Positions 1 through 9,855 of a stretch of 40,204 nucleotides of DNA are shown here, one piece after another. A model generated the notes under the pieces. The model worked only from the letters and a program-made list of their open reading frames with translations, was not told the origin of the DNA and did not search any database. Numbering within the stretch: position 1 is the first letter of the stretch; the number at the start of each line of letters is the position of its first letter. The DNA is taken from assembly GCA_027067775.1 (NCBI GenBank), contig JAMOVK010000071.1:1-40204 (forward strand), written 5' to 3'. Source of the DNA: Deltaproteobacteria bacterium (lineage in GTDB: Bacteria > Desulfobacterota > Dissulfuribacteria > Dissulfuribacterales > QOAL01). The position numbers were made by a program, and so were the translations under genes.

Positions 1-1
1 C

Positions 2-694
2 ATGTCGAGGCTTATGGGCGGTATTGGCGGGAAAGGGCCCGGGGAAACCAAACTCGAGGTTGACAGAAGGCGAATAAAACAGCGTATTTCATCCCTTGAA
101 AGGTCCCTAAAGGAACTGTCAAAAAGAAGGGCACAGAGGCGCAAGAAGCGTAAAAGGGACATGGTTCCTGTTATATCAATCATTGGATATACCAACGCAG
201 GCAAATCAACCCTTCTGAACAGGCTTACAAAAAGCAGTGTGACAGTGGCTGACAAACTCTTTGCAACCCTTGACCCCTCTACCAGGCTGCTCTTTTTAAA
301 TGGTAAAAGGATCCTGCTTTCTGACACCGTGGGTTTCATAACCAACATGCCTTCAGACATCAAGCTTGCCTTTAAGGCAACTCTTGAAGAACTTGAGGAC
401 TCCCAGGCATTTATTCACGTTGTGGATGCATCAAGCCCCTTTATCCGTGAAGAGATAGAGGCCACAGAGGAGATACTGGATGAAATAGGATTGCTGGAAA
501 CCAAGCGGCTGCTGGTTTTGAACAAGTGTGACCTTCTTGATGATGAAAAGAGAAAAAAGGTCAAAAGAATAGACGGACTATTGGTTTCAGCACGCACTGG
601 CCTTGGGATAAAAGAACTTCTTGGTTCCGTAGAGGACCTGATTAACAGGAATGCGCCCTTACCGGCCTTTAATGCCATGGGAGGTGCAAGATGA
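2..694 (+). CDS. hflX: GTPase HflX, C-terminal part (cut by window edge)
   Basis: Ribosome-associated GTPase that splits stalled or hibernating 50S/70S ribosomes in other bacteria. The visible 230 residues begin inside the protein: the RLMGGIGGKGPGETKLE stretch is the glycine-rich linker that precedes the G domain in HflX, so the N-terminal domain lies left of base 1 and the first ATG seen here is internal. A basic coiled-coil linker (about residues 20-53) is followed by the P-loop GYTNAGKST (62-70), the G3 motif DTVGF and the G4 motif NKCD. It converges on rpe, leaving only 20 bases between the two stops. Family call is certain; completeness is not. Confidence 0.95.
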   Translation: MSRLMGGIGGKGPGETKLEVDRRRIKQRISSLERSLKELSKRRAQRRKKRKRDMVPVISIIGYTNAGKSTLLNRLTKSSVTVADKLFATLDPSTRLLFLNGKRILLSDTVGFITNMPSDIKLAFKATLEELEDSQAFIHVVDASSPFIREEIEATEEILDEIGLLETKRLLVLNKCDLLDDEKRKKVKRIDGLLVSARTGLGIKELLGSVEDLINRNAPLPAFNAMGGAR

Positions 695-714
695 GATGGG
701 GCGTAAAAATGCCA

Positions 715-1386
715 CTAGAGACTCAGCTGGTTAACATATGCCTGATGTAGATCTGATATGGCCCTTTGATAGTCATCCTTTCCAAAAACGGCCGAGCCTG
801 CCACACATATGTCTGCCCCGGCCCTTACCACATCTGCTATGGTAGAGACGTTCACCCCTCCGTCTACCTCAATGGCCAGATCAAGGCCCCTTTCGTCTAT
901 CATCTGCCTTAAGGCCCCAATCTTTTCAAGGGCTGAAGGTATAAAACTCTGGCCTCCAAACCCTGGGTTGACGCTCATTACAAGGACAAGGTCGAGGTCT
1001 TCCAGTACATATTCTATCGAGCACAGGGGAGTGGCCGGATTGAGCACTGCACCGGCCTTTTTGCCAAGATCCTTGATCTGCTGTATGACCCTGTGGAGAT
1101 GCGTGCAGGCCTCAACGTGCACAGTTATGATGTCTGCGCCAGCATCTGCAAACCTTTCAACGTACTTTTCCGGCTCAACGATCATCAAATGTACATCCAG
1201 GGGCAGACTGGTAACCGGTCGTATGGCCTCTACCACCAGAGGGCCAATGGTAATATTTGGCACAAAACGGCCGTCCATCACATCCACATGGACGAGATCG
1301 GCCCCAGCCTGCTCTACCGCCTGAATTTCAGCGCCAAGCACTGAGAAATCTGCTGATAAAATGGAAGGTGCTATTTGTACTTTCAT
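715..1386 (-). CDS. rpe: Ribulose-phosphate 3-epimerase
   Basis: Interconverts ribulose 5-phosphate and xylulose 5-phosphate in the pentose phosphate pathway; cytoplasmic TIM barrel. The 223-aa length is normal for the family. Visible signatures are [11 protein letters not shown] at the N-terminus, [12 protein letters not shown] with the metal-binding His and Asp, the DVHLMI strand, [13 protein letters not shown] near residue 140 and the EVDGGVN loop followed by AGSAVFG, which bind the phosphate. It is transcribed divergently from the aminotransferase, from a 56-bp spacer. No clear ribosome binding site precedes the ATG, but the N-terminus fits the family exactly. Confidence 0.96.
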   Translation of the reverse strand: MKVQIAPSILSADFSVLGAEIQAVEQAGADLVHVDVMDGRFVPNITIGPLVVEAIRPVTSLPLDVHLMIVEPEKYVERFADAGADIITVHVEACTHLHRVIQQIKDLGKKAGAVLNPATPLCSIEYVLEDLDLVLVMSVNPGFGGQSFIPSALEKIGALRQMIDERGLDLAIEVDGGVNVSTIADVVRAGADICVAGSAVFGKDDYQRAISDLHQAYVNQLSL

Positions 1387-1442
1387 AGTGGGTTCGTTAT
1401 ATAGTCCATGAAGAAAAAAAATGGAATAGGAGAAATACTGAT

Positions 1443-2630
1443 ATGAACACCAAATGCCTTTCGGAAAAGATGGCCGGTTTTATGGAACGCTCCTCATGGA
1501 TAAGAAAGATGTTTGAGGAGGGGGCAAGGCTCAAAAAGGAACACGGAGCTGACAAGGTCTGTGACTTTAGTCTGGGAAACCCGGACCTGCCACCTCCTGA
1601 AGCCTTTAATCAGGCCCTGATAGAGGCTGCCTCCAGCAAAGAGCCAGGCATCCATGCCTATATGCCAAATGCAGGTATTCCCTGGGTAAGAGACGAGGTG
1701 GCCAAACAGGTATCAAAAGATCACCAGGTGGAGGTAACCGGGCAAGATGTTATCATGACCTGCGGCGCTGCAGGCGGCCTGAACATAATATTCAAGGCGA
1801 TATTGAATCCTGGAGACGAGGTCATTGTGCCAAGGCCGTACTTTGTGGAGTACGGTTTCTATACAGACAACCACCTGGGGAAGCTGGTGCCAGTTGATTC
1901 AAGGGGCGACTTTTCCCTGGACCTTAATGCTATTGAAAAGGCCATAACCGAAAAGACCAAGGCCATACTTATCAACTCACCCAACAACCCGTCTGGCATC
2001 ATCTACAGCGAAGAAACCATTGAGAAACTTGCAAGGCTTCTTGAGGAAAAAGGCCAAGAAGCTGACAGCACCATATTTCTCATCTCTGATGAACCATACA
2101 GGAAGATTGTTTTTACTGGCAACCAGGTCCCTCCTCTTATGAGCTTTTACAAAGATACCATTGTCACAACCTCCTTCTCAAAGGATCTGTCCATACCAGG
2201 AGAACGTATCGGCTATGTTGCGGTACACCCTGAGATTCAGGAAAAAGAGGCCCTTCTTGGAGCAATGACCCTAGCCAACAGGATACTGGGGTTTGTAAAC
2301 GCTCCTGCCCTTATGCAAAGGGTGGTGGCAAAGGTGGTTGCAGAAAAGGTGGATACCTCCATTTATGAAAGAAGGCGTGACCTGTTTGCCAACATCCTGG
2401 AAAAGGCGGGCCTGGAGTTCACAATGCCCCAAGGGGCCTTTTACTTTTTCCCCAAAAGTCCTACTGCAGACGAGACGGTATTTGTAAGGGCCCTTCAAAA
2501 GGAACTCATCCTTACGGTGCCAGGGTCTGGTTTTGGCCTGCCTGGTTACATCCGGATTGCCTTTTGCGTAGATGACGAAATCATCAAGAGGTCTGAGGAG
2601 GGATTCAAAAAGGCAGTGGAGAGCCTTTAG
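1443..2630 (+). CDS. Class I/II PLP-dependent aminotransferase
   Basis: A fold-type I aminotransferase of the aspartate aminotransferase superfamily, 395 aa. The N-terminal [12 protein letters not shown] segment, the NSPNNPSG motif (around residue 180), SDEPYRKI and the PLP-lysine motif [16 protein letters not shown] (Lys near 246) are all present, and a C-terminal Arg in GYIRIAF fits the substrate carboxylate-binding arginine. The amino acid substrate cannot be read from sequence. An AGGAG ribosome binding site lies about 10 bases before the ATG. The stop is 15 bases before the next gene, a TauE/SafE permease, so the two are probably cotranscribed. Confidence 0.9.
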   Translation: MNTKCLSEKMAGFMERSSWIRKMFEEGARLKKEHGADKVCDFSLGNPDLPPPEAFNQALIEAASSKEPGIHAYMPNAGIPWVRDEVAKQVSKDHQVEVTGQDVIMTCGAAGGLNIIFKAILNPGDEVIVPRPYFVEYGFYTDNHLGKLVPVDSRGDFSLDLNAIEKAITEKTKAILINSPNNPSGIIYSEETIEKLARLLEEKGQEADSTIFLISDEPYRKIVFTGNQVPPLMSFYKDTIVTTSFSKDLSIPGERIGYVAVHPEIQEKEALLGAMTLANRILGFVNAPALMQRVVAKVVAEKVDTSIYERRRDLFANILEKAGLEFTMPQGAFYFFPKSPTADETVFVRALQKELILTVPGSGFGLPGYIRIAFCVDDEIIKRSEEGFKKAVESL

Positions 2631-2645
2631 GAAAGATCGCCAGCC

Positions 2646-3359
2646 ATGGAGCTGGCCCTTGTTGCCATAATTGCCTTTATAGCCGGCCTTGTCCAGGGGC
2701 TGAGCGGCTTTGGCTCGGCCCTTGTGGCAATGCCTCTTCTTTTGCAGTTTCTGCCAGCCAGGCAGGCAACCCCTTTTTGCATACTAATGGGGCTTGTTAT
2801 CACAGCCATGCTAAGTCTTGGACTACGCCATCACCTGGACTGGAAAAAGATAGGCCCTATCTTTGCAGGGTGCATTCCAGGCATTGGACTTGGTACATAT
2901 TTTTTGAAGACCCTTGACAATGAAGCAATAAAAAGGAGCCTTGGGATCGTTCTGATTGCCTACAGCCTTTACAACCTTTTATTTCATTTGCGACAAAGAA
3001 GATTAAGTCCGGTATGGGGAGTTGTTGCCGGTTTCCTGACAGGGGCCATAGGGGCGGCATTCAGTGCTGGAGGCCCTCCAACCATCATATATGCCAGCAT
3101 CAACCAGTGGGACAAGGATGAGATAAAGGCCACCCTTTCAGGTTTCTTTCTCTTAACCGGCATACTAATCGCCTTTGCACATGCAGCTGCTGGCATCACC
3201 ACAAAAAAGGTGCTGGTAATGTTCTGTGTGGGGCTCGTTCCTGTAATTTTCGGGACTTACCTTGGCAGCAGGGTTTACAAGACCCTTTCACACAAAAGCT
3301 ATCTGCGGCTTATCTACAGCCTTCTTTTTGTAATGGGCCTCCTGTTGGAATTTCGCTAA
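2646..3359 (+). CDS. TauE/SafE family sulfite/organosulfonate-type permease
   Basis: Integral inner-membrane protein of 237 aa with about seven or eight hydrophobic segments. The N-terminal half reads AFIAGLVQGLSGFGSALVAMPLL, the glycine-rich signature of the TauE/SafE (DUF81) family, and the second half repeats it as GFLTGAIGAAFSAGGPPTIIYA. Family members are associated with export or import of sulfite, sulfoacetate and related C1/C2 sulfur compounds, but substrate is unproven in most cases and cannot be assigned here. It follows the aminotransferase by 15 bases and converges on the Nudix gene. Confidence 0.88.
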   Translation: MELALVAIIAFIAGLVQGLSGFGSALVAMPLLLQFLPARQATPFCILMGLVITAMLSLGLRHHLDWKKIGPIFAGCIPGIGLGTYFLKTLDNEAIKRSLGIVLIAYSLYNLLFHLRQRRLSPVWGVVAGFLTGAIGAAFSAGGPPTIIYASINQWDKDEIKATLSGFFLLTGILIAFAHAAAGITTKKVLVMFCVGLVPVIFGTYLGSRVYKTLSHKSYLRLIYSLLFVMGLLLEFR

Positions 3360-3376
3360 ATGACAAATACGAAAAC

Positions 3377-3808
3377 TCAGGCCCCTATCTTCTCTTTTGC
3401 CCAGTCAAGGGCCTGTCTTACCCTTGGGGCAACCAGCTTTTTGGCCTCTTCGTAGCTGACCCATCTGTAGGCATCGTGTTCCGGTTTTCCTATCTCAGGG
3501 TTCACAGGAAGGGAGATGTCCTTTGTCTTGGTCTCGGCCAGATAGTATCGGGCGATCTTGCGGCCCCGGTTGTAAGGGCCTGTCTCCCTGTAATCGTAGC
3601 CCCATTTGAAATCAAGGTCGGTAATTGTTGTCTCTTCCCTTGTCTCCCTTTTGGCTGCTTCAATGGGGTCTTCTCCTGGCTCAACGATTCCCTTTGGGAA
3701 ATCCCAGTAACCATATGCCCTGAGCAGGAGAAACTTCCATTTACCATCGTCATCCTTTCTTACCACTATCACTCCTGCTGAAAGGATGGGCTTTTTGTGC
3801 TTTTTCAC
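3377..3808 (-). CDS. Nudix hydrolase (diadenosine-polyphosphate/mRNA-cap type)
   Basis: Small cytoplasmic Nudix protein of 143 aa. The Nudix box is visible from about residue 40: G-IVEPG-E then seven residues and RETREE, giving the metal-binding REUxEE core; the usual glycine near the end of the box is Thr (EETTI). The upstream SAGVIVVR strand and YWDFPKG are typical of bis(5'-nucleosyl)-tetraphosphatase-like members. Its ATG overlaps the stop of the RND pump gene by 4 bases, so it is translationally coupled to the efflux operon. Substrate unknown; a housecleaning role is the family default, not shown here. Confidence 0.9.
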   Translation of the reverse strand: MKKHKKPILSAGVIVVRKDDDGKWKFLLLRAYGYWDFPKGIVEPGEDPIEAAKRETREETTITDLDFKWGYDYRETGPYNRGRKIARYYLAETKTKDISLPVNPEIGKPEHDAYRWVSYEEAKKLVAPRVRQALDWAKEKIGA

Positions 3809-6800
3809 AGTACAAGCCTCTTTTCGTGGGTTATCCGGTAGTCAAGATAGTAGAGGACCGGGACCACCATTCGAGAAAAGATGGTGGCTGCCACCTCACC
3901 TGCCATCAGGGATATGGCAAGCCCTTGAAAGATCGGATCAAAAAGAATCACAAACGAACCCACCACTACTGCAGATGAAGTAAGAAGCATTGGCCTGAAC
4001 CTGATTGCACCTGCATCAATAACCGCCTCTTTTAATGACATGCCCTCGGCCAGCCTCAACTCTATAAAGTCAACAAGGATAATGGAGTTTCTCACAACAA
4101 TACCGGCACCTGCAATAAAACCTATCATGGAGGTTGCAGTAAAAAAGGCGTTCATCATGGCGTGCGCCGGAATGATTCCAATAAGGGACAAAGGAATAGG
4201 GGCAAGGATTACGAGGGGCACTGAGTAGGACTTGAACCAGCCTACCACCAGGATGTAAATAAGCACAATTACTACAGCAAAGGCAATACCCATGTCTCTA
4301 AAGACCTCGTAGGTGACCTGCCATTCACCGTCCCACTTCATCGCCCACTCATCAGGAGAAAAGGGCTGTGTGGTGTAATATATCTCTATTCCTGTCTTGC
4401 CGTCTGGGGTCCTAAGCTTTTCAAGGGCCTTGTTGGCCTTCAGGATTGCATAAACCGGACTTTCTTCCTCTCCAGAGACATCTCCTGTCACATAGACAAC
4501 CGGCTTTAGATTCTTGTGATAGATGGGATGGGGCCTTATAACATTTTCAACATGGGCAAGCTCTGAAAGAGAAACCATCTTGCCAGACATAGAACGGACC
4601 TTCATGGAGGCGAGGTCAAGGGCCCCGGTACGTTCGGCCCTTGGCAGTCTAACTACTATTGCCACATCCTCGGTTGCAGATGGCACATGCAAAAGCCCTA
4701 CCTGTGCACCTGCAACGTAGGCCCCAAGCACCTGCAGAACCCTTGCAGGAGGCACCCCAAGTTGAGCTGCCTTGTCCTTTTCCACCACAACCCGATACTC
4801 TGGCTGAGGATCGGTCATGTACCAGTCCACATCCACCACCCCTTCGGTGGTCTCAAAAATCTTCTTTATCTGTCTGGCAACCTCTATCTGTTTTTCATAA
4901 TCAGGCCCATAAACCTCTGCAACAAGGGTCTGAAGCACTGGTGGACCTGGAGGTATTTCAGCAACCTTTATCCTGGCGTCGTATTTCTTTGCCACCTCCT
5001 GCAACTTTGGCCTGAGCCTTTTGGCTATGTCATGACTCTGCTCGCTTCTTCTGTCCTTGGGCAGAAGATTTACCTGTATGTCTGCCACATTTGGCCCCTG
5101 TCTCAGGTAGTAGTGACGTACCAACCCGTTAAAGTTAAAAGGAGAGGCCGTGCCAATGTAAAGCTCGTAATCTGTCACCACCTTTTCCCTGTCCAGCACA
5201 TTTCCAAGGGCCTCTGCCACCCGGGCTGTCTGTTCTAAGGATGTCCCCTCTGGCATGTCAATGATCACCTGGAACTCGCTCTTGTTGTCAAAAGGAAGCA
5301 TCTTAACACGCACAACCTTGAAATAGATAAGGGAACATGCAAACAAAAACAGTATTGCCATTACCCCGAGAAAGAGCCAGCGATGGGTAACCTTGTCCAA
5401 CAGATGGCCCATGGCCCACCTGTAAATCTTGTCCAGCCATGTCTCTTCCTCTGTCTTTTCCTGTTCCTTTTTGCCAAGGATATGGTAGGCACTCCAGGGG
5501 GTAATGACAAAGGAGATGATCATGGAAAGAAACATGGCAACAGAGGCGCCCACAGGCATTGGCCTCATGTAAGGCCCCATGAGGCCTCTAACAAAGGCCA
5601 GGGGAAGGATGGCCACAATAACCGTGAAGGTGGCTAGAATAAGGGGACTGCCCACCTCTACAACGGCCTCTACAATTATGTCCTTGAGCGGACGACCCTT
5701 GTTAAAGGGCAGCCGCACATGGCGCACGATGTTTTCTACATCTACAATGGGATCGTCAACCAGAATACCTATGCAGAAAATAAGGGCAAAGAGGGTGACC
5801 CTGTTAAGGGTGTAGCCATGAAGATAGTAAATAAAGAGGGTAAAGGCCAGGGTGACCGGGATGGCCACAAGAACTACCAGACTTGCCCTTATGCCAAGAA
5901 GTAGTGCCATGAGTATGGCAACAGAGATTGTGGCTATTGCCAGATGTTCAAGCAGCTCGTTAGACTTTTCCTTGGCAGTTTCGCCATAGTTCCTGGTTAT
6001 TACATATCTGACATCTTCTGGAAGGATGAAGCCCTTTACCGCCTCCACCTTCCTTATAACCTCATTGGCAAGAAAGGTGGCGTTCCAGCCCTTTCTCTTG
6101 GCAACAGCTATGGTGACAGCGGGCTTGAGACCACCTGGGGTAAAATCCACTCCTGGCTTTTCCTTGTGGCCAGCCCCAGCACCTATCAAGACGTAAGATT
6201 CGGGTTCCTCAGGCCCATCCATTATCTGGGCAATCTGTCCAAGACGGACAACCTTGCCATTTACCACCTTGACCACTGCCTGACGCACATCTTCCTTAGA
6301 AGAGAAAAAGTTGTTAAGCCTCAGGGAAAAGGCCTTGTTGTCCTTGGTTATATCGGCTATCCAAGATGCCTGGTTCTGGAAAGAAAGGGCCTGAATGACA
6401 TCGGCTGGGTCAAGGCCCAGGCTGGACAGGGCCTCCTGCTTCAAATTTACCCGAAGCTGGCGCCTAAGCCCGCCCTTTAAAAAGGTCTCACTGATGCCTG
6501 GAATCTGCTTTATTTCTTCCCTAAGCCTACTGGCCAGCTGCCTGAGCTGCAGACTGCTGTACCCATCTCCCCAAAGGGTGAGGCACACAATGGGAACGTC
6601 ATCTATGGAGTGAAGTTTTAAGAGGGGTTTGCTGCAGCCTGGAGGAATCCAGTCAAAATGCGAATAAAGCTTGTCATAGGTCTTAAGGAGGCTGTCTTCA
6701 GTATCCTCCCCCACATAGAAACGCACAACCGTTAGCGCCTGTCCATCCATTGCAGTAGAGTAGACATACTCCACCCCTGGAATCTCCCAAAGCAGACGCT

Positions 6801-7065
6801 CCATAGGGCCAATAACCCGTTTTTCAATCTCTTTGGGAGTGGCCCCAGGCATGCTCACCATGACATCCACCATCGGGACGACTATCTGGGGCTCTTCCTC
6901 GCTTGGAGTAAAATAGATGGCAAAGGCGCCTAGAAGGAGTGAAAAAAGAACTATCAACCCTGTAAGCTTTGAATCAACAAAGGTCCTGGTAACCCAGGTG
7001 AGAAAGGGGGCCTTGTGAGTGATGCCTGGCTTTCGGGAGCCTCCCTGGTTACTCAAGTCGTCCAC
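3805..7065 (-). CDS. RND efflux transporter permease (AcrB-like)
   Basis: Inner-membrane proton-driven drug/solute pump subunit, about 1086 aa, full length for the HAE/RND family with twelve predicted membrane segments and two large periplasmic loops. The proton-relay aspartates are in GILVDDPIVDVENI (membrane segment 4). In segment 10 the usual Lys position reads GIVVRNSIILVDF, with Arg, as in several RND subgroups. The family N-terminal segment and the PGATPKEIEKRV porter motif are present. The ORF opens at a GTG overlapping the adaptor gene by 17 bases; a GGGAGG is too close to that GTG but well placed for the TTG at 7056, so the true start may be three codons in. Substrate unknown; no regulator gene adjoins the operon. 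Confidence 0.95.
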   Translation of the reverse strand: MDDLSNQGGSRKPGITHKAPFLTWVTRTFVDSKLTGLIVLFSLLLGAFAIYFTPSEEEPQIVVPMVDVMVSMPGATPKEIEKRVIGPMERLLWEIPGVEYVYSTAMDGQALTVVRFYVGEDTEDSLLKTYDKLYSHFDWIPPGCSKPLLKLHSIDDVPIVCLTLWGDGYSSLQLRQLASRLREEIKQIPGISETFLKGGLRRQLRVNLKQEALSSLGLDPADVIQALSFQNQASWIADITKDNKAFSLRLNNFFSSKEDVRQAVVKVVNGKVVRLGQIAQIMDGPEEPESYVLIGAGAGHKEKPGVDFTPGGLKPAVTIAVAKRKGWNATFLANEVIRKVEAVKGFILPEDVRYVITRNYGETAKEKSNELLEHLAIATISVAILMALLLGIRASLVVLVAIPVTLAFTLFIYYLHGYTLNRVTLFALIFCIGILVDDPIVDVENIVRHVRLPFNKGRPLKDIIVEAVVEVGSPLILATFTVIVAILPLAFVRGLMGPYMRPMPVGASVAMFLSMIISFVITPWSAYHILGKKEQEKTEEETWLDKIYRWAMGHLLDKVTHRWLFLGVMAILFLFACSLIYFKVVRVKMLPFDNKSEFQVIIDMPEGTSLEQTARVAEALGNVLDREKVVTDYELYIGTASPFNFNGLVRHYYLRQGPNVADIQVNLLPKDRRSEQSHDIAKRLRPKLQEVAKKYDARIKVAEIPPGPPVLQTLVAEVYGPDYEKQIEVARQIKKIFETTEGVVDVDWYMTDPQPEYRVVVEKDKAAQLGVPPARVLQVLGAYVAGAQVGLLHVPSATEDVAIVVRLPRAERTGALDLASMKVRSMSGKMVSLSELAHVENVIRPHPIYHKNLKPVVYVTGDVSGEEESPVYAILKANKALEKLRTPDGKTGIEIYYTTQPFSPDEWAMKWDGEWQVTYEVFRDMGIAFAVVIVLIYILVVGWFKSYSVPLVILAPIPLSLIGIIPAHAMMNAFFTATSMIGFIAGAGIVVRNSIILVDFIELRLAEGMSLKEAVIDAGAIRFRPMLLTSSAVVVGSFVILFDPIFQGLAISLMAGEVAATIFSRMVVPVLYYLDYRITHEKRLVL

Positions 7066-8248
7066 CCTCCCTTGCCTGCGAAAGGTTTGATGCCACTATC
7101 TGCTCACCGGCACTAAGCCCGCTAAGAATGGTTACATATTTTTCTGCTTGCTCTTTTGTGGTAGCTACATCTTGGAGTATGGGCAAAAACCCCTTGGCAG
7201 TTTTGAGCCACATTTTACCCAGGCGCACTATTCTCCAGTGAACCATCTTGTTTTCATCAACCACATAAACCCCATTTATGCCAGCGCGCCTAACCACAAC
7301 CTTCTCAGGGAGCACTATCGCCATGGTCTTGCCAATACCAACAAAAACCCTGCCAAAAAGGCCACTTTTGAGATTTAGGGAGTCAAGGTCCACCAGCAAG
7401 GTAAACGTGTGCGTATCAGGCTGGGATGAACGTTGCGCATGAACCACCTTGGCCTCGGTAACAAGATCCAGGGCTGGCACCGATATGGTGACGTTTTCTC
7501 CAGGCCTTATGTTGTTAATCAATATGTCGTCAACGGAAGCCTCAAACCAAAAACCCGCATCCTTGCCATCTAGCTTTATTAGCGGAATGCCCGGATTTAC
7601 ATAGGTACCTGGATCAACCCTCCTGTCTGATATCCAGCCATCTATTGGTGCCTTGATCTGCAAGTAGGCAAGCTGATTCTGGGCCTCTTTGATCTGGGCC
7701 TCAATGGCCTTTATCTTTGCCTTGATGGCCCCTGTCTGATTTTTCAGTGCTAGGAATTGGGTTCTGGCCCTATCAAGTTCATCTTTGGTTGCGGACTCTT
7801 CCTTGAAAAGCCTATTGAATCTCTCAAAGTTGATCTTTGCATATTCATACTTGGCCTCAATGGCATTTAGTTCTGCAGCTGCTGCACCTTTTTGTTCATA
7901 CAGGGCCTTAATCCTGGCCCTTACATCTGTATCATCCACCAAAACAAGAAGTTGACCCTTTTTGACCAGGTCGCCTATCTGGACCGGGACCTTTTTAACG
8001 TATCCGGGCATCTTGGCAGCAAGGGTTACCTGCACTTTAGACCTTACCTTGCCAGGAAATATTCGTAGACGCGGAAGCTCGGTCATCTGCACTTGTAATG
8101 TATCCGCCTTGAAGGAATGTACAACAGACAACTCCTCCCTCTCTTTATCCTTGCCACATCCTGTGACCACAATGGCCACAAAAATGGACAGACAACAAAG
8201 CAAGTTCCAGCCCATGCGACTTTTTACAAAATTTTCACGCCTCAGCAT
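7049..8248 (-). CDS. RND efflux periplasmic adaptor (MFP), lipoprotein
   Basis: Membrane-fusion subunit linking the RND pump to the outer-membrane channel. An N-terminal hydrophobic stretch ends in VVTGC, a lipobox, so it is probably a lipid-anchored periplasmic protein. Then come a biotinyl-lipoyl-like half (AAKMPGYVKKVPVQIGDLVKKGQLL), a long alpha-helical hairpin rich in Ala/Lys/Glu (about residues 110-190), the second lipoyl half (APIDGWISDRRVDPGTYV) and beta-barrel domains. I chose the ATG at 8248, preceded by GAGAGGG; an in-frame TTG at 8260 overlapping the TolC-like stop would add four residues. Third-last gene of the four-gene efflux operon. Confidence 0.93.
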   Translation of the reverse strand: MLRRENFVKSRMGWNLLCCLSIFVAIVVTGCGKDKEREELSVVHSFKADTLQVQMTELPRLRIFPGKVRSKVQVTLAAKMPGYVKKVPVQIGDLVKKGQLLVLVDDTDVRARIKALYEQKGAAAAELNAIEAKYEYAKINFERFNRLFKEESATKDELDRARTQFLALKNQTGAIKAKIKAIEAQIKEAQNQLAYLQIKAPIDGWISDRRVDPGTYVNPGIPLIKLDGKDAGFWFEASVDDILINNIRPGENVTISVPALDLVTEAKVVHAQRSSQPDTHTFTLLVDLDSLNLKSGLFGRVFVGIGKTMAIVLPEKVVVRRAGINGVYVVDENKMVHWRIVRLGKMWLKTAKGFLPILQDVATTKEQAEKYVTILSGLSAGEQIVASNLSQAREGGRLE

Positions 8249-8256
8249 ATTCCCTC

Positions 8257-9672
8257 TCAATGTTGCCCATTATTGTCTTCGCTCTTGTTGAGGATTTCCC
8301 TGCCAAGAACCCCGGCCATGCGTCTCAATTCCGACCATGCAAGACGGGCATCAAACCTGGCTGCTGCCTCTTCCAGCATGGTTTCCTTGACGCTGGTATC
8401 GGCTGCAAGCAGTTCTACCATGAGGGCAAGGCCATTGGAGTATCGGTTGCGAAGTATCTTTTGTCCCTCTTTGGCCTGTTTAACTGCAGCCCTGGCCACC
8501 CTTAACTGCTTCTTGGCTGTCTGGAATCTGAAAAAGGCCTGACGCACCTGCAGCTCTATCTGCTGCTCCACCTGACGGAGCCTTGCAGCAGCCCTTTTCC
8601 TGTCGGCATCTGCCGCAGACACAGCAGCCACATCGCCAAAGCCATTAAATAAATTCATCGACATGGTAGCCATAAGAGACCATGAATCACCGCCAAAATA
8701 GGCAAGATTTTGCCTATCGCCTTCATAAATGCCAGCAAGATTGAAAGATGGTAGAAAACGAAAAAGTGCCTGCCGATGTGCATATTCGGTTATTTCCTGC
8801 TGACGTTTGGCAATGTAATACTCTGGACGATGCTTCTGGGCAGTTTTGAGCCAGTAGGACAAGGAATTTCCGCTGTTGTCTTCAAAATTTACCGGCTCCA
8901 TGTCCCACCGGGTTGACTGTTCAATCCCCATTGCACTGTTGAGGGCTGCCATGGCAATACGATAGTCAGATTCTGCCTTAAAAAGCTGCCTTTCCACCTT
9001 GGTCTTGTACACCATGGCACCAAGAAGGTCTGACTTGAGTACCAGGCCCACCTGATACCTCTTGCGGGCCAGCATTTCATGGTGTTTGGCAGTCTCAAAC
9101 GCTAGATGAAGCACATCAACCTTTTCCCTGGCCAGAAGGGCCTGGCAGTAAGCCTGTTCCACCATAAAAAGTACGGACTGAGCCGTTTGGGTGTACCCAA
9201 GATCTGCTATAGATCTTGCAAGTTTTGAAGTCTTGTAACCTATATACTCTCTGCCCTGGTTGAAGATCGGCTGTATAAGCACAAACTTGTATTGCCAGTT
9301 GTCCCTGTAGTCCGGGTTGTTGAGACGGTCCACGTCAAAATCAGATGGAGTAAAATCGGCCTGATTAAGTTTGTTGGAAAAGACCATTACAGGATTGTCC
9401 GAATGGCTGTAGCCCAGGTCCACATTGAGTTTTGGCAGGAAGGCGCTAACAGCCTGCCTAACCTGGGCGCCGGCCTTTCTTACAGACGCCCTGGCCTGCT
9501 GCATTACCGGATTTTTCTCCAGGGCCTGCTCAAAAGCAGAGGGCAGGGTCAAGACAGGCAAAGAAGAAGGGCTATCATCAGCCTGGGAAGCAGAGGCTGT
9601 AACGGATATGATAAGTACCAACATGCATATGCAGGTTAGTAAATTTTGGATATTTTGACTGCCTAGATTCAT
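8257..9672 (-). CDS. TolC family outer-membrane efflux protein
   Basis: Outer-membrane channel component. The mature part shows the duplicated TolC/OEP architecture with long amphipathic helices, e.g. ALEKNPVMQQARASVRKAGAQVRQAVSAFLPKLNV near the start and the repeat-like VEQQIELQVRQAFFRF in the second half. With the ATG at 9672 the protein has a compact signal peptide (MNLGSQNIQNLL, hydrophobic core, ASASQA); an upstream in-frame TTG at 9708 would add 12 residues before it and has no Shine-Dalgarno sequence. First gene of the efflux operon; its stop abuts the adaptor gene. Confidence 0.92.
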   Translation of the reverse strand: MNLGSQNIQNLLTCICMLVLIISVTASASQADDSPSSLPVLTLPSAFEQALEKNPVMQQARASVRKAGAQVRQAVSAFLPKLNVDLGYSHSDNPVMVFSNKLNQADFTPSDFDVDRLNNPDYRDNWQYKFVLIQPIFNQGREYIGYKTSKLARSIADLGYTQTAQSVLFMVEQAYCQALLAREKVDVLHLAFETAKHHEMLARKRYQVGLVLKSDLLGAMVYKTKVERQLFKAESDYRIAMAALNSAMGIEQSTRWDMEPVNFEDNSGNSLSYWLKTAQKHRPEYYIAKRQQEITEYAHRQALFRFLPSFNLAGIYEGDRQNLAYFGGDSWSLMATMSMNLFNGFGDVAAVSAADADRKRAAARLRQVEQQIELQVRQAFFRFQTAKKQLRVARAAVKQAKEGQKILRNRYSNGLALMVELLAADTSVKETMLEEAAARFDARLAWSELRRMAGVLGREILNKSEDNNGQH

Positions 9673-9708
9673 TTGGTCAGAAATCTTGTCCTGGACTTTG
9701 AAATCCAA

Positions 9709-9855
9709 TCTTTTATGTTTTGATGAACTTTGATATCGCTACTAGATAATATTAAGCAAGATCACCCGGGAATGCCAGTCAAGAAATACATTGGCTCCCA
9801 GAAAGTTAATATTAAATGATGCACCGATTTTGGCAATAAAAGAATCCGTTAAGGC
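9709..9855. promoter_or_regulatory. Divergent intergenic region with two TAATATTAA repeats
   Basis: This spacer separates the efflux operon (minus) from the TPR-methyltransferase (plus) and must hold both promoters. It contains TAATATTAA at 9747-9755 and the palindrome TTAATATTAA at 9806-9815, about 59 bases apart. They could be operator half-sites or simply AT-rich -10 regions; I could not find a convincing -35/-10 pair for either direction. Confidence 0.35.

Noticed and set aside
5944-6480. 178-codon open frame opposite the RND pump gene
   Set aside because: Antisense shadow of a clear, full-length conserved gene; no similarity to known families and no ribosome binding site.
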